A stretch of DNA of 64,000 nucleotides from CAYJBH01 sp964370825 (GTDB lineage Bacteria > Bacillota > Clostridia > Oscillospirales > Ruminococcaceae): NCBI GenBank assembly GCA_964370825.1, contig CAYJKY010000014.1, forward strand, positions 1 to 64,000, read 5' to 3'. Positions 40,158 through 49,105 of the stretch are shown here, in pieces. The notes under the pieces were generated by a model. It was not told the origin of the DNA, did no database searches, and saw only the letters and a list, made by a program, of their open reading frames with translations. How positions within the stretch are numbered: the first letter of the stretch is position 1; the number at the start of each line of letters is the position of its first letter. A program made the translations under genes and the position numbers.

Positions 40158-41831
40158 ATGGCTATGAGCAGGCAAAAATTTATTAACGGAGCATTTATAC
40201 TATTTATATCAACCTTTTTGGTAAAGGTGCTCGGTGCACTTTATCGAATTCCCTTAACCGACATATTGGGCGGTGAGGGCATGGGGTATTACAGCACCGC
40301 ATTCAACCTATTTACACCCATATATGCTCTTTGCATCACCGGACTTCCGGTAGCTGTTTCGCATCTTGTTGCCGGTGCTGTTGCATCAGGTGACGAAAAA
40401 CAGGCTTCCTCCATAATCCGCTCGGCTATGGCTATTTCAGTTGTAATAGGACTTGCGGGTACACTGCTACTTGTTTCTATAGCGGATATATTCGGCAATT
40501 TGGTGCACAATCCTGCAGCTGTTCCTGCCATCTACTGCCTTGCTCCCACCCTGTTAATCAGCTCTGTCTCTTCGGTGCTCAGAGGTGCAACACAGGGCAG
40601 ACAAAACATGACTCCCACTGCGATTTCCCAGCTCGTAGAGGCGGTGACAAAACTTGCCATTGGAATCGGATTTGCTATACTGCTTTATGACTATCTACTA
40701 CTGCAATACCAAAACACCGGATATGTGTTCGATACGGTATATCCCACAACTGCAGAAGCAGTCGCTGCAATTACTCCACTTAGCGCTGCAGCTTCGCTCG
40801 CAGGTGTTACACTATCCAACCTAATCGGTACCATAGTATTGACTATAGTCTGTAGAAAATCTCGCAGTGTAAAGGGCACCGTTTCGAGGGTTATAACCAT
40901 CGATATTATCAAGATGGCATTACCTGTTGCGCTTTCGGCCGTTGTTATAAACCTCACATCGCTCATCGACCTTGTCACCATCATGAGACATATTGAGGAG
41001 TTGCTTGCTACAAGAGCCGAGGAGTTGTATATGGCATATCAGGGTCTACGGCTTGAGCTCAAGGGGGATGAACTTCCAAACTTTTTATACGGAAGCTACA
41101 CCGGCGTAGCCATGTCGGTATTTCACCTTGTCCCGTCACTTACCGTCGCACTTGGAATAAGTATCATGCCGCTTGTTTCGGGGTATGCAAAACAGAAGAA
41201 TAAGGCAGGTGTTGTTAATGCGGTAGAGACGGCATTTAGGTTCACTGCACTGCTTGCCGTGCCTGCAGGATTTGGTATATCCGCACTTTCGGGACCTATC
41301 CTCAATCTTTTGTACCCCACACGGACAGAGGAGGTTGCGATTGCAACCCCGATGCTGATAATTCTCGGATATTCGGCAATATTTGTCGCAATGCTAATTC
41401 CTATTAATACCGTTTTTCAGGCTTTAGGCAGGCCGGATTTGCCGGTCAAGTTAATGCTTGTCTCTGCAGGTGTAAAGTTTTTGTTAAACATGATACTTGT
41501 TCCCATTCCAAACTTAAACATTCAGGGCGCCGCCTATTCCACCCTTTTTTGCTATCTAATATTGTTTATCCTCTCCTCGATAGCACTGCATAAGGAATGT
41601 GGTATTGCAGTTCCCATTGTCGACATCTTTTTTAGAGGGCTCGGTGCAGGAGGTTTGAGTGCAATGATAGCATTTTTTGTCTATAATATTCTTGTAGGCA
41701 GGATTGGCAATGGATATTCATTGCTATTTGCTGTTGCAATATCTGCCATATTTCACATGATTATTCAGCTGTTTTTTGGAATTTTGAGAAAAAAAGACCT
41801 ATTATTGCTCCCATTTGTAAAAAAAACATAA
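40158..41831 (+). CDS. Polysaccharide flippase-like protein (SpoVB/YabM family)
   Basis: This 557-residue MATE/MOP-superfamily membrane protein has about 14 helices. GAFILFISTFLVKVLGALYRIPLTDILGGEGMGYYSTAFNLF is the characteristic opening of SpoVB/YabM/YtgP. CGGAGG five bases upstream supports ATG 40158 over the earlier frame start. It probably flips lipid-linked cell-wall precursors or another polyprenyl glycan. The order yabM-mazG(yabN)-rqcP(yabO) matches Bacillus subtilis. Confidence 0.87.
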   Translation: MAMSRQKFINGAFILFISTFLVKVLGALYRIPLTDILGGEGMGYYSTAFNLFTPIYALCITGLPVAVSHLVAGAVASGDEKQASSIIRSAMAISVVIGLAGTLLLVSIADIFGNLVHNPAAVPAIYCLAPTLLISSVSSVLRGATQGRQNMTPTAISQLVEAVTKLAIGIGFAILLYDYLLLQYQNTGYVFDTVYPTTAEAVAAITPLSAAASLAGVTLSNLIGTIVLTIVCRKSRSVKGTVSRVITIDIIKMALPVALSAVVINLTSLIDLVTIMRHIEELLATRAEELYMAYQGLRLELKGDELPNFLYGSYTGVAMSVFHLVPSLTVALGISIMPLVSGYAKQKNKAGVVNAVETAFRFTALLAVPAGFGISALSGPILNLLYPTRTEEVAIATPMLIILGYSAIFVAMLIPINTVFQALGRPDLPVKLMLVSAGVKFLLNMILVPIPNLNIQGAAYSTLFCYLILFILSSIALHKECGIAVPIVDIFFRGLGAGGLSAMIAFFVYNILVGRIGNGYSLLFAVAISAIFHMIIQLFFGILRKKDLLLLPFVKKT

Positions 41832-41838
41832 AAAACAC

Positions 41839-41867
41839 TTGATTTTATTTGTATTTTAAAGTAAAAT
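41839..41867 (+). promoter_or_regulatory. Promoter directly before mazG, giving a near-leaderless transcript
   Basis: TTGATT (41839-41844), 17-base spacer, TAAAAT (41862-41867). The expected start site is about 41874, at the GTG start codon of mazG. Confidence 0.6.
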
Positions 41868-41874
41868 ATAACAC

Positions 41875-42588
41875 GTGGATAGTTTATTTTTAAAGAAATT
41901 TGCCGCCAAATCATCCTACACTATGGATGACCTTGTAACCCTTGTGAGAATTCTGCGAGACCCGGAATATGGATGTAGTTGGGATAAAGAGCAGACTCAC
42001 CAATCAGTTCGACATAATTTTGTTGAAGAGGTGTATGAGGTTTTAGATGCCATAGACAGCGGTAGCTCTGAGATGTTGTGCGAGGAGCTTGGTGATACTC
42101 TGTTGCAGGTATGTTTACACACCGAAATGGAGTATGAAAAGAGTGCATTTTGCTTCGACGATGTGTGCGACGGTATCTGTAAAAAGTTAATTTACAGACA
42201 TCCCCACATATTTTCGGATGTGAAGGTTGACTCCACCGATGAAGTTCTACGCAACTGGGAGGAACTTAAGCGCACCGAAAAGGGACACAGCAACAAGAAG
42301 GACGCCGCAGATAAAGTTGCACGGTCATTGCCGGCGCTGATGTATGCACGAAAGGTACACAAAACCCTCTCAGAAAAGCCCAATACCGAGGTCGCACTTG
42401 AAGATATTTCGGATAAACTATCAATGTTAAAAAGCGTCATTTCCAAAAACAATGACGGTAGCGACGCGGTTGGTGAGTTGCTTTTTTCGATCGTTGCACT
42501 TTCCCGAACCCTTGGATATGATGCCGAGGTTGCACTGATGGAGTTTACAAACAGATATAAAGGCACAGTTTCAGATTCATGTGAATAG
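41875..42588 (+). CDS. mazG: MazG nucleoside triphosphate pyrophosphohydrolase
   Basis: In this 237-residue protein, ILRDPEYGCSWDKEQTHQSVRHNFVEEVYEVLDAID is the first MazG domain with its EExxE metal ligands, and EELGDTLLQVCLH completes it; RHPHIFSDVKV and NWEELKRTEKG are conserved. It hydrolyses non-canonical or excess NTPs. The GTG start has no ribosome site and coincides with the predicted transcript start, so translation may be leaderless; ATG 41923 also lacks one. It is the yabN position of the conserved block. Confidence 0.9.
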   Translation: MDSLFLKKFAAKSSYTMDDLVTLVRILRDPEYGCSWDKEQTHQSVRHNFVEEVYEVLDAIDSGSSEMLCEELGDTLLQVCLHTEMEYEKSAFCFDDVCDGICKKLIYRHPHIFSDVKVDSTDEVLRNWEELKRTEKGHSNKKDAADKVARSLPALMYARKVHKTLSEKPNTEVALEDISDKLSMLKSVISKNNDGSDAVGELLFSIVALSRTLGYDAEVALMEFTNRYKGTVSDSCE

Positions 42589-42645
42589 TATTCAAAGAGT
42601 ATATATGCTCTATGAAATAAATTTAATTATAAGGAGAATTTAAAA

Positions 42646-42918
42646 ATGACTAAGGTCGAATTGGCTACTTGTGTAGCAGAAAAGACAGGATTGACAAAGA
42701 AGGATGCCGAGAGTGCAACAAACGCAGTGCTTGCATCGATTACAGAAGCTCTCACAAAAGGAGACAAGGTTTCACTCGTAGGTTTTGGTACTTTTGAGGT
42801 ACGCAATCGTCCCGCACGTACAGGTTTAAATCCCCGTACTAAAGAGAAAATCGAAATTGCAGCTACAAAAGCTCCTGCTTTCAAAGCCGGAAAAGCTCTT
42901 AAGGATGCAGTAAAATAA
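42646..42918 (+). CDS. hup: HU family DNA-binding protein
   Basis: This 90-residue protein is of standard HU length: MTKVELATCVAEKTGLTKKDAESATNAVL for the dimer helices, FGTFEVRNRPARTGLNPRTKEKIEIAATKAPAFKAGKALKDAV for the DNA-binding arm with its proline. It is a nucleoid-associated DNA-bending protein. AAGGAG precedes the ATG. It is inserted between mazG and rqcP, which are adjacent in Bacillus. Confidence 0.97.
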   Translation: MTKVELATCVAEKTGLTKKDAESATNAVLASITEALTKGDKVSLVGFGTFEVRNRPARTGLNPRTKEKIEIAATKAPAFKAGKALKDAVK

Positions 42919-42931
42919 TTTAGTCTTAATG

Positions 42932-42972
42932 TTTAAGGACTTTATCATTTGATGTAGGGTAAAGTCCTTAAA
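42932..42972 (+). terminator. Hairpin between hup and rqcP
   Basis: TTTAAGGACTTT (42932-42943) pairs with AAAGTCCTTAAA (42961-42972) over a 17-base loop. The trailing T tract is short, so it is probably a partial terminator that limits rqcP relative to hup. Confidence 0.55.
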
Positions 42973-42996
42973 TTATGACATTGCAGGAAAAGTATT

Positions 42997-43257
42997 ATGA
43001 GAATTGATAAATATTTAAAGGTAACAAGGCTGATAAAGCGCCGAAGCGTCGCCAACGAGGTTGCAGATGTTGGTCGTATTACCGTTAATTCCAAGGTTGT
43101 AAAGGCGGGGTATCAGGTTAAGGTCGACGATATTATAGAAATAACCTTCGGAAACAGAAAAATAACTGTTAGGGTTGATCGTGTCGAGGATAACGTCCGA
43201 AAGGATGCCGCAAGGGAAATGTACACTATCCTGGACGAGGAGTATGTTGAAAAGTAA
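42997..43257 (+). CDS. rqcP: S4-domain ribosome quality control factor RqcP
   Basis: This 86-residue protein is made of one S4 RNA-binding domain (MRIDKYLKVTRLIKRRSVANEVADVGRITVNSKVVKAGYQVK) with a short tail. It matches the YabO/RqcP family in length and gene position. RqcP binds the 50S subunit with RqcH and peptidyl-tRNA and assists alanine tailing. rqcH is encoded about 12 kb upstream. Confidence 0.92.
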   Translation: MRIDKYLKVTRLIKRRSVANEVADVGRITVNSKVVKAGYQVKVDDIIEITFGNRKITVRVDRVEDNVRKDAAREMYTILDEEYVEK

Positions 43258-43286
43258 TTTTTGACTTCACATATCATATAACACAT

Positions 43287-43363
<77 letters not shown>

Positions 43364-43395
43364 AAATCCAGTCGATAATCGATTGGATTTTTTGT
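43364..43395 (+). terminator. Terminator of the rqcP/tRNA-Arg unit
   Basis: AATCCAGTCG and CGATTGGATT form a hairpin (43365-43376 with 43378-43389, one G-T pair), followed by six T residues. Confidence 0.85.
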
Positions 43396-43486
43396 TTACA
43401 AATCTTTTGATAGCCTGTTTATATAAAACACAAAGTCATTAAACTAATGTGATTGGAAATATATAATGTAATGAGGAAATGGAATT

Positions 43487-44146
43487 ATGAAACTATCATT
43501 CGGTATTAAAAACGTTGTTAAATTTATTCTGGCTTTGATGATGAGTGGGCTTTCATTATACATTTCATGCATGATCATATATGAAAAATCGGAAATAGAT
43601 AATCTATATGATTTGTTTTTTGCTTTAGGGGTTCAATTGTTTATACTATACTTTTCCGCAAGATATGCCATCAGCCAAATTATACCAAAGCAGTTCAAAG
43701 AGATGAGGGCAGTGAAAAAATTTATATCTTTTTCTGAACTTAAAGGGCTTGTTGAAAATGAGATCTTTGCACCGCTGGATCTGCTTCCTAGCGTTAGAAA
43801 TATAGCATCCAAAAGTGCCATAAAGGAATTCGAAAAAGGTCTCTTAGTTTCTCAAAATTGGATTTATGCCAATAATGTAATGATTCCAAAAAAAATGATA
43901 GTGTCTATAAGCGTGCGTTATTCGCACCACCGTCACATATTCACTTGTAATCTGGTTAATAGCTCCGAATTTGAGTTCGCAAGCATACGTCTCGATAGTG
44001 ATGATAAAGCAAAACACTTAACTGATTATTTCGGTCGATGTTTTGGGATCAGCGACACAAGAAATATCACTAACATTGATGAGCATATTGAAAAATTCAA
44101 AAAAGATATCCACACAAAAGAAGACTTTTTACAATACATCTATTAA
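43487..44146 (+). CDS. Uncharacterised two-helix membrane protein
   Basis: The protein has 219 residues. Two hydrophobic helices lie near the N terminus (about 10-30 and 43-63), then a cytoplasmic domain with PLDLLPSVRNIASKSAIKEFEKGLLVSQNWIYANNVMIPKKMIVSISV. The strand-rich centre and ASIRLDSDDKAKHLTDYF could be a PH-like or YcxB-like fold, but I do not recognise a family. GAGGAAATGG precedes the ATG. It stands alone after the tRNA terminator, and its base composition is somewhat more AT-rich than its neighbours. Confidence 0.68.
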   Translation: MKLSFGIKNVVKFILALMMSGLSLYISCMIIYEKSEIDNLYDLFFALGVQLFILYFSARYAISQIIPKQFKEMRAVKKFISFSELKGLVENEIFAPLDLLPSVRNIASKSAIKEFEKGLLVSQNWIYANNVMIPKKMIVSISVRYSHHRHIFTCNLVNSSEFEFASIRLDSDDKAKHLTDYFGRCFGISDTRNITNIDEHIEKFKKDIHTKEDFLQYIY

Positions 44147-44299
44147 GGAATTTGTTACTAAATTTCGATTTTATAAGACTAAGCAAATTAAAACATGATA
44201 ACTTTAATAGTTGGTAATCACAAACAAAATTCTTAATGCTTTTATCTTGCGCATGCTTCAAAATTTTATTTGATAGGTATTAATGAAAGGACAAAAAAT

Positions 44300-45040
44300 A
44301 TGAATGAAACCGTAAACGGGATTTTCGACAGGAAATCGGTACGTGTTTTTGAGACAAAGGCGGTATCTGACGATATAAAGGATGTGCTTATAGACTGCGC
44401 ATTGCAAGCTCCCACGGCCGGTAATCAGATTTTGTACAGTATTATAGATATTACCGACGTCGAGCTTAAGAAAAAATTATCGATAAGCTGCGACAATCAA
44501 CCTTTTATCGCCACCGCTCCGGTTGTGTTTGTTTTTGTTGCCGACCATACGCGGTGGATAAAGAGTTTTGAGTTTGCCGATGCAGAGCCGAGAGATATTG
44601 GTGTTGGCGATCTTTTTCTTGCCATTACCGACACGGCAATTGCTGCCCAGAACATGGTAGTTGCCGCCCACAGTCTCGGGCTTGGTAGCTGCTATATTGG
44701 TGATATTCTTGAAAATTGCGAGACACACCGTGAACTTTTATCGCTACCCAGACATACCGTTCCGGTTTGTATGCTTTGCATCGGATATCCAACCGCACAA
44801 CAGCTGAAACGCCCAAAACCAAACCGCTTTGATAAAAAATATGTAGTGGGCGAAAATACATACCCACACCTCGACGACTCAGAGCTTATAAGATGTTATA
44901 TCGAACGATCAAACAAGGATGACGCCGATGTAAAACCCTTTAACGATTACATGAAGGCATTTTGTGAACGAAAGTTTAATAGCGACTTTAGTAAAGGAAT
45001 GACGAGATCGGTATCAAAATATCTTGAGGATTTTAAATGA
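44300..45040 (+). CDS. Nitroreductase family flavoprotein
   Basis: This 246-residue protein starts at ATG 44300, with AAAGGA eight bases before; the longer frame from 44270 is rejected. FDRKSVRVFETKAVSDDIKDVLIDCALQAPTAGNQ is the FMN-binding opening, AIAAQNMVVAAHSLGLGSCYIGDI the second half and CMLCIGYP the final signature. It is an NAD(P)H-dependent reductase with unknown natural acceptor. The stop overlaps the azlC start by four bases. Confidence 0.9.
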   Translation: MNETVNGIFDRKSVRVFETKAVSDDIKDVLIDCALQAPTAGNQILYSIIDITDVELKKKLSISCDNQPFIATAPVVFVFVADHTRWIKSFEFADAEPRDIGVGDLFLAITDTAIAAQNMVVAAHSLGLGSCYIGDILENCETHRELLSLPRHTVPVCMLCIGYPTAQQLKRPKPNRFDKKYVVGENTYPHLDDSELIRCYIERSNKDDADVKPFNDYMKAFCERKFNSDFSKGMTRSVSKYLEDFK

Positions 45041-45720
45041 AGTTAAAAGCATTTAAAGCGGCATTTCCGCTGACCTTGCCTATCTGCGTCGGTTTTCTTT
45101 TTTTAGGTATATCCTACGGTTTCTTTATGAACAGCTTGGGTTTCTCGTTTTTATACCCGATGTTCATGAGTCTTTTAATATTTGCCGGCTCGATGGAATT
45201 TATTGCCGCAAATCTGTTGCTTGCTGCATTTAACCCGTTGGAGGCTTTTTTTCTGACATTGATGGTAAATGCACGACATATATTCTACGGCATCTCCATG
45301 CTTGATAAATATAAGGATGTCGGGCTAAAAAAACTTTACCTCATTTTCGGAATGTGCGACGAATCGTTTTCCATAAATTGCACCGTAACACCTCCCCTCG
45401 GTGTTGACCGCGGGTGGTTTATGCTCTTTGTCACACTGTTAAATCACGCCTACTGGGTATTGGGTGCAACTCTCGGCGGATTGCTGGGGTACTTAATAGA
45501 GTTTAACACCGAAGGTATCGATTTTGTTATGACGGCACTTTTTGTTGTCATCTTTATTAACCAGTGGGATGAGACAAAAAACCATGCACCTGCATTGATA
45601 GGTTTGCTGACATCGGCGGTATGCTTGGTTGTTTTCGGCTCTGAAAGCTTTTTAATTCCTGCCATGATTGGAATAGTCGTTTGCTTTAGTTTATCCGGAA
45701 AAGGAGGCAAAAGAATATGA
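45037..45720 (+). CDS. azlC: AzlC family branched-chain amino acid exporter subunit
   Basis: The 227 residues contain about six helices. FLFLGISYGFFMNSLGFSFLYPMFMSLLIFAGSMEFIA and LMVNARHIFYGISML are AzlC signatures. AzlCD pairs export branched-chain amino acids and analogues such as 4-azaleucine in Bacillus. It overlaps both the nitroreductase gene and azlD by four bases. Confidence 0.93.
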   Translation: MKLKAFKAAFPLTLPICVGFLFLGISYGFFMNSLGFSFLYPMFMSLLIFAGSMEFIAANLLLAAFNPLEAFFLTLMVNARHIFYGISMLDKYKDVGLKKLYLIFGMCDESFSINCTVTPPLGVDRGWFMLFVTLLNHAYWVLGATLGGLLGYLIEFNTEGIDFVMTALFVVIFINQWDETKNHAPALIGLLTSAVCLVVFGSESFLIPAMIGIVVCFSLSGKGGKRI

Positions 45721-46040
45721 CGGTAGCACAAGGCATACTCACCATCGCCGTAGTGATGTTAGGCACGATGTTTACAAGATTTCTACCTTTTATTTTGTTT
45801 CCTTCAAACAGAAAGCCTCCGGAGTATATAAAGTATTTGGGTAGTGTTCTCCCCTTTGCCGTTATGGGGTTATTGATAGTTTATTGTCTTCGTAATGCGG
45901 TTTTTACCGAGTACCACGCACTTCCCGAAGCACTTGCGATACTCTTAATCGTTTTGCTTCATAGATTAAAGAAAAGTATACTGCTGAGCATCGGTGGCGG
46001 AACAATCTTCTACATGTTATTAGTCCAATATGTATTTTAG
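45717..46040 (+). CDS. azlD: AzlD family small exporter subunit
   Basis: This 107-residue protein has three to four short helices. FTRFLPFILFPSNRKPPEYIKYLGSVLPFAVMGLLIVYCLRN is typical of AzlD. It is the obligate small partner of AzlC. GGAGG lies inside the azlC end, and the ATGA overlap indicates coupled translation. Confidence 0.92.
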   Translation: MTVAQGILTIAVVMLGTMFTRFLPFILFPSNRKPPEYIKYLGSVLPFAVMGLLIVYCLRNAVFTEYHALPEALAILLIVLLHRLKKSILLSIGGGTIFYMLLVQYVF

Positions 46041-46095
46041 ACAAATTCATTAACTAACTCATTTCTTTTATGTGTATTTTCATATATAGCTACAA

Positions 46096-46124
46096 TTGAC
46101 CGATGTGTAATTATTTGGTATAAT
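46096..46124 (+). promoter_or_regulatory. Sigma-A promoter of the NSS transporter gene
   Basis: TTGACC (46096-46101), 17-base spacer, TATAAT (46119-46124), about 60 bases before the start codon. Confidence 0.78.
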
Positions 46125-46184
46125 TGATTTAGTGTATTACGATTTTGTTGTTGAAACGTACATTATTATGGAGAAAATATCGAC

Positions 46185-47540
46185 ATGAAAAAAAGAGAAC
46201 AATGGGTCAGTAATTTTGGATTTATTCTTGCGGCCGCAGGTTCGGCGGTTGGTCTCGGTAACATCTGGAAGTTTCCTGGCAAGGTTGCCGCTAACGGCGG
46301 CGGAATTTTCATTGTGGCGTACCTCGTAGTTATTGCTGTGTTAGGCTTCACCATAATGCTTGCAGAGCTTACGCTCGGTCGACATTCTCAAAGTAACATA
46401 GTTGCTGCGTTTAGAGGCATCAATAAACGTTTTGGATTTATCGGCAAGCTTGGAGTGTTCACTGCATTTATTATTGCTTCCTATTACTGCGTAGTAGGTG
46501 GGTGGGTTATGCGGTATATTTTTGAGTATATAACGGGAGCCGCCTTTGCCGGTGGTTACGAGAGCTTTTTCGTTGGCCTGATTAGCTCTTCCGTTGAGCC
46601 GCTCATATGGCAGCTTGTGTTTTTAGTATTATCACTGCTTGTCATCATAAAAGGTATAGCCGGAGGTATCGAAAAGGTTACTAAGTTGTTAATGCCATTA
46701 CTGCTGATAATATTAGTAGTTATAGCAGTTCGTTCACTCACACTTGACGGTGCGGCTGAAGGTATTGCCCATATGCTTAGCTTCAATCTCTCAGACTTTA
46801 CTATGCAGTCGATGGCTGTTGCTATCGGTCAGGCGTTTTTCTCCCTATCGCTCGGAATGAGCATAATGGTTACCTACGGCTCATACCTTTCCAAGGAGGA
46901 TAACCTTGTAAAAAGTACCACATCAATCTGTGTAATAGACACCTCGGTGGCTCTGCTTGCAGCTATTGCCATTATTCCTGCCGTAACCGCAACCGGAACT
47001 GACATGGGAATGGGTGCAGGATTTGCGTTCATTGCTTTACCTGCTGTATTTGCCGAAATGCCGTTTGGTCTTTTCTTCGGTTTACTATTCTTTGTACTCC
47101 TATTTTTTGCAGCTTTCACCAGCGCCTTCTCAATTATTGAAGGTGTTGTCACCTATGCTTCGGAAGAATTTAAGATTTCTCGCATTAAAACTACCGTTAT
47201 CGTCGGTGCACTTGCATTTGTTGTCGGAATTGGGTATTCGCTGTCACAGGGTGCTGTACCTCTCAATGTGCCTTGGTTTAATGAGGCCGGTAGCACATCA
47301 TTAGGCAACTTGATGGAGTGGTTCACTGACAATTTAGCATTACCTCTCGGAGCACTTCTCACATCAATATTCGTAGGATATGTTTGGAAATCTTCCAATG
47401 CGGTAGCCGAGATTGAGCAGGGTGGCAAATTTAAATTTAAGAATCATTGGTTCTTTGATATATCAATAAAATATATCTGTCCAATAGGACTTACAATAAT
47501 ATTGTTCTACACACTTGTTCTCGGAGTTGGGCTGAGCTAA
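46185..47540 (+). CDS. Neurotransmitter:sodium symporter (SNF) family transporter
   Basis: The 451 residues form 11-12 helices. NFGFILAAAGSAVGLGNIWKFPGKVAANGGGIF is the unwound first helix that binds Na+ and substrate in LeuT-like proteins; AFFSLSLGMSIMVTYGSYL is helix 6. Bacterial members import amino acids with sodium. The specific amino acid cannot be read from the sequence. Confidence 0.93.
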   Translation: MKKREQWVSNFGFILAAAGSAVGLGNIWKFPGKVAANGGGIFIVAYLVVIAVLGFTIMLAELTLGRHSQSNIVAAFRGINKRFGFIGKLGVFTAFIIASYYCVVGGWVMRYIFEYITGAAFAGGYESFFVGLISSSVEPLIWQLVFLVLSLLVIIKGIAGGIEKVTKLLMPLLLIILVVIAVRSLTLDGAAEGIAHMLSFNLSDFTMQSMAVAIGQAFFSLSLGMSIMVTYGSYLSKEDNLVKSTTSICVIDTSVALLAAIAIIPAVTATGTDMGMGAGFAFIALPAVFAEMPFGLFFGLLFFVLLFFAAFTSAFSIIEGVVTYASEEFKISRIKTTVIVGALAFVVGIGYSLSQGAVPLNVPWFNEAGSTSLGNLMEWFTDNLALPLGALLTSIFVGYVWKSSNAVAEIEQGGKFKFKNHWFFDISIKYICPIGLTIILFYTLVLGVGLS

Positions 47541-47585
47541 ACAATGCATAAGCTTAACAATTATAATTAAGGAGTTATTACCCAA

Positions 47586-48098
47586 ATGAAGGTACAGCTA
47601 CTCGTTCTGGCCGTTGTGTTGTTTTTTGCATCCTGTTCTACAGACGATGACACATCTTCTAAGGCATCGGTATCGTCGTCGACTCCAGTGGCTTCACAAT
47701 CCACGGACGAGTCCTCAGTACCCGAGGTTTCGTCTGAACAGGAGGACAGCTCATCAGACATTCAAGCCGAGGATAAAACAATAATCCAAACAGCTACCAT
47801 AACCGACGGAGCACATGCCTCCTCGGCGATAATTAACATCTACAGTGACAACTCAGTCGAGGTGTTAAACTTCAACTATGACGGAAAGGCTCCGGATGTC
47901 TATATTGCTGTCGGAAACAAGGATAACAGTGGCAATTTTGAGCGTGTAGCGCTTCTAAGCAACAAAATAGAGGGTGCACAACAGGATGCAACCCTCATGC
48001 TTGAGCTCGGAGATGTAACAGAATTCAATGCTGTTTCCATCTACTGTGAGCAGTATTCGGATGATTTCGGATCCTCCTTGCTAGAAAGCGTTGGATAA
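47586..48098 (+). CDS. DM13-domain lipoprotein
   Basis: This 170-residue protein has a signal peptide with a lipobox ending at C17 (FFASC). A Ser/Asp/Glu-rich linker to about residue 62 leads to a DM13 domain: NFNYDGKAPDVYIAVGNKDN and AVSIYCEQYSDDFGSSLL, including the family cysteine. DM13 is a beta-sandwich proposed to take part in redox reactions at the cell surface. AAGGAG precedes the ATG. It converges, six bases apart, on a second lipoprotein gene. Confidence 0.82.
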   Translation: MKVQLLVLAVVLFFASCSTDDDTSSKASVSSSTPVASQSTDESSVPEVSSEQEDSSSDIQAEDKTIIQTATITDGAHASSAIINIYSDNSVEVLNFNYDGKAPDVYIAVGNKDNSGNFERVALLSNKIEGAQQDATLMLELGDVTEFNAVSIYCEQYSDDFGSSLLESVG

Positions 48099-48104
48099 AC
48101 TTCT

Positions 48105-48566
48105 TTAGGTAGTTTGTTGTAAGGTCACCTCGTCGGTCGTAATTCGATAGTATTGATTATTTCCTTCGTCATAGATGTCGAATACACCAATCATCTCGAT
48201 AGCCGCCCCCTGCTCAGGATATTCATCACCTGAGGTAGAAATAAACTCTATCCCCTGTGGGCAACAACCGGTGGCATCATTAATTATCACAAAATTGTAG
48301 GTGGTGTCGGTAACATCATAGTATTCCGAATAAAAGGTGCCAACCAACTTTATTGTATCCCCTGCATAATCCGATGGATTTAACATCATATCATAAACCT
48401 GAGAGTACACCATTGTACTGCTCATGGAGGTAAGGTCGATATCTACAGCACCGGACGTTTGTTCTGATACTGAGGTATCGGTCTTCATTTTGGTGCTGTC
48501 CTCACAGCTTGATAATGTCAGCATAAACATTGCGAACATCATTAATAAAATCATTTTTCTTAACAT
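48105..48566 (-). CDS. Small lipoprotein, possible OB-fold
   Basis: This 153-residue protein has a lipobox ending at C21 (LSSC). The mature part includes YDMMLNPSDYAGDTIKLVGTFYSEYYDVTDTTYNFVIINDATGCCPQGIEFI and AAIEMIGVFDIYDE, a strand pattern resembling OB-fold lipoproteins (the KVVGTF-like and CCPQGIEF motifs recur in clostridial lipoproteins with metal- or ligand-binding roles). The paired cysteines could bind metal. The function is unknown. Confidence 0.75.
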   Translation of the reverse strand: MLRKMILLMMFAMFMLTLSSCEDSTKMKTDTSVSEQTSGAVDIDLTSMSSTMVYSQVYDMMLNPSDYAGDTIKLVGTFYSEYYDVTDTTYNFVIINDATGCCPQGIEFISTSGDEYPEQGAAIEMIGVFDIYDEGNNQYYRITTDEVTLQQTT

Positions 48567-48610
48567 ATAATTGCACCCATTAAAAGAATCGTTCTATGTT
48601 TTTATATCGA

Positions 48611-49105
48611 TTATATTCTATCAAGGTACTTTACCCAGCGAAATCTTTCATAGCTTGTAAATTCGTCCCCTTTTATAAACTTTAAAAAATCATCCTTCGA
48701 TATCCAGCGGTAGTTTATGGTTTCTCCCTGCTGTAATGTTATCGTGTCCTTTGCGCAATCTGTTTCGCACAGATAGCCCATATAGATGGTATTATTTCCG
48801 TCATCCGTCACGGTATAATAATAGGTCAGCTTGTCGGTATGTATTCCGGTTTCTTCACGGAGTTCTCGTACTGCTCCAATATATGGTGTTTCGCCCTTTA
48901 AAATACAACCTCCGGCACTTGCCTCGTATTTGCCCGGAAAGGGGCGCTTATTCGTGTCACGTTGCATTAAAAGAAACTCTCCGTCGACATGACGAACCAG
49001 AATGTCCACAACAATGTGGTACAATCCATCCTTTGTCGGCTCTCCCCTTACAAGTTCACAACCTGCAAGAGTTCCGTCCCTATAATACGCATCCCATATT
49101 TCCAT
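48611..49105 (-). CDS. NUDIX hydrolase
   Basis: The protein has 164 residues from ATG 49105. The Nudix box GCILKGETPYIGAVRELREETGI is present with all metal ligands. LMQRDTNKRPFPGKYEASAGG resembles the isopentenyl-diphosphate-isomerase-like NUDIX group common in Firmicutes. ATG 49117 is another possible start, directly after AAAGGGG. It cleaves a nucleoside diphosphate-linked or similar substrate of unknown identity. The gap of 113 bases to pncB suggests it may share that minus-strand unit. Confidence 0.9.
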   Translation of the reverse strand: MEIWDAYYRDGTLAGCELVRGEPTKDGLYHIVVDILVRHVDGEFLLMQRDTNKRPFPGKYEASAGGCILKGETPYIGAVRELREETGIHTDKLTYYYTVTDDGNNTIYMGYLCETDCAKDTITLQQGETINYRWISKDDFLKFIKGDEFTSYERFRWVKYLDRI

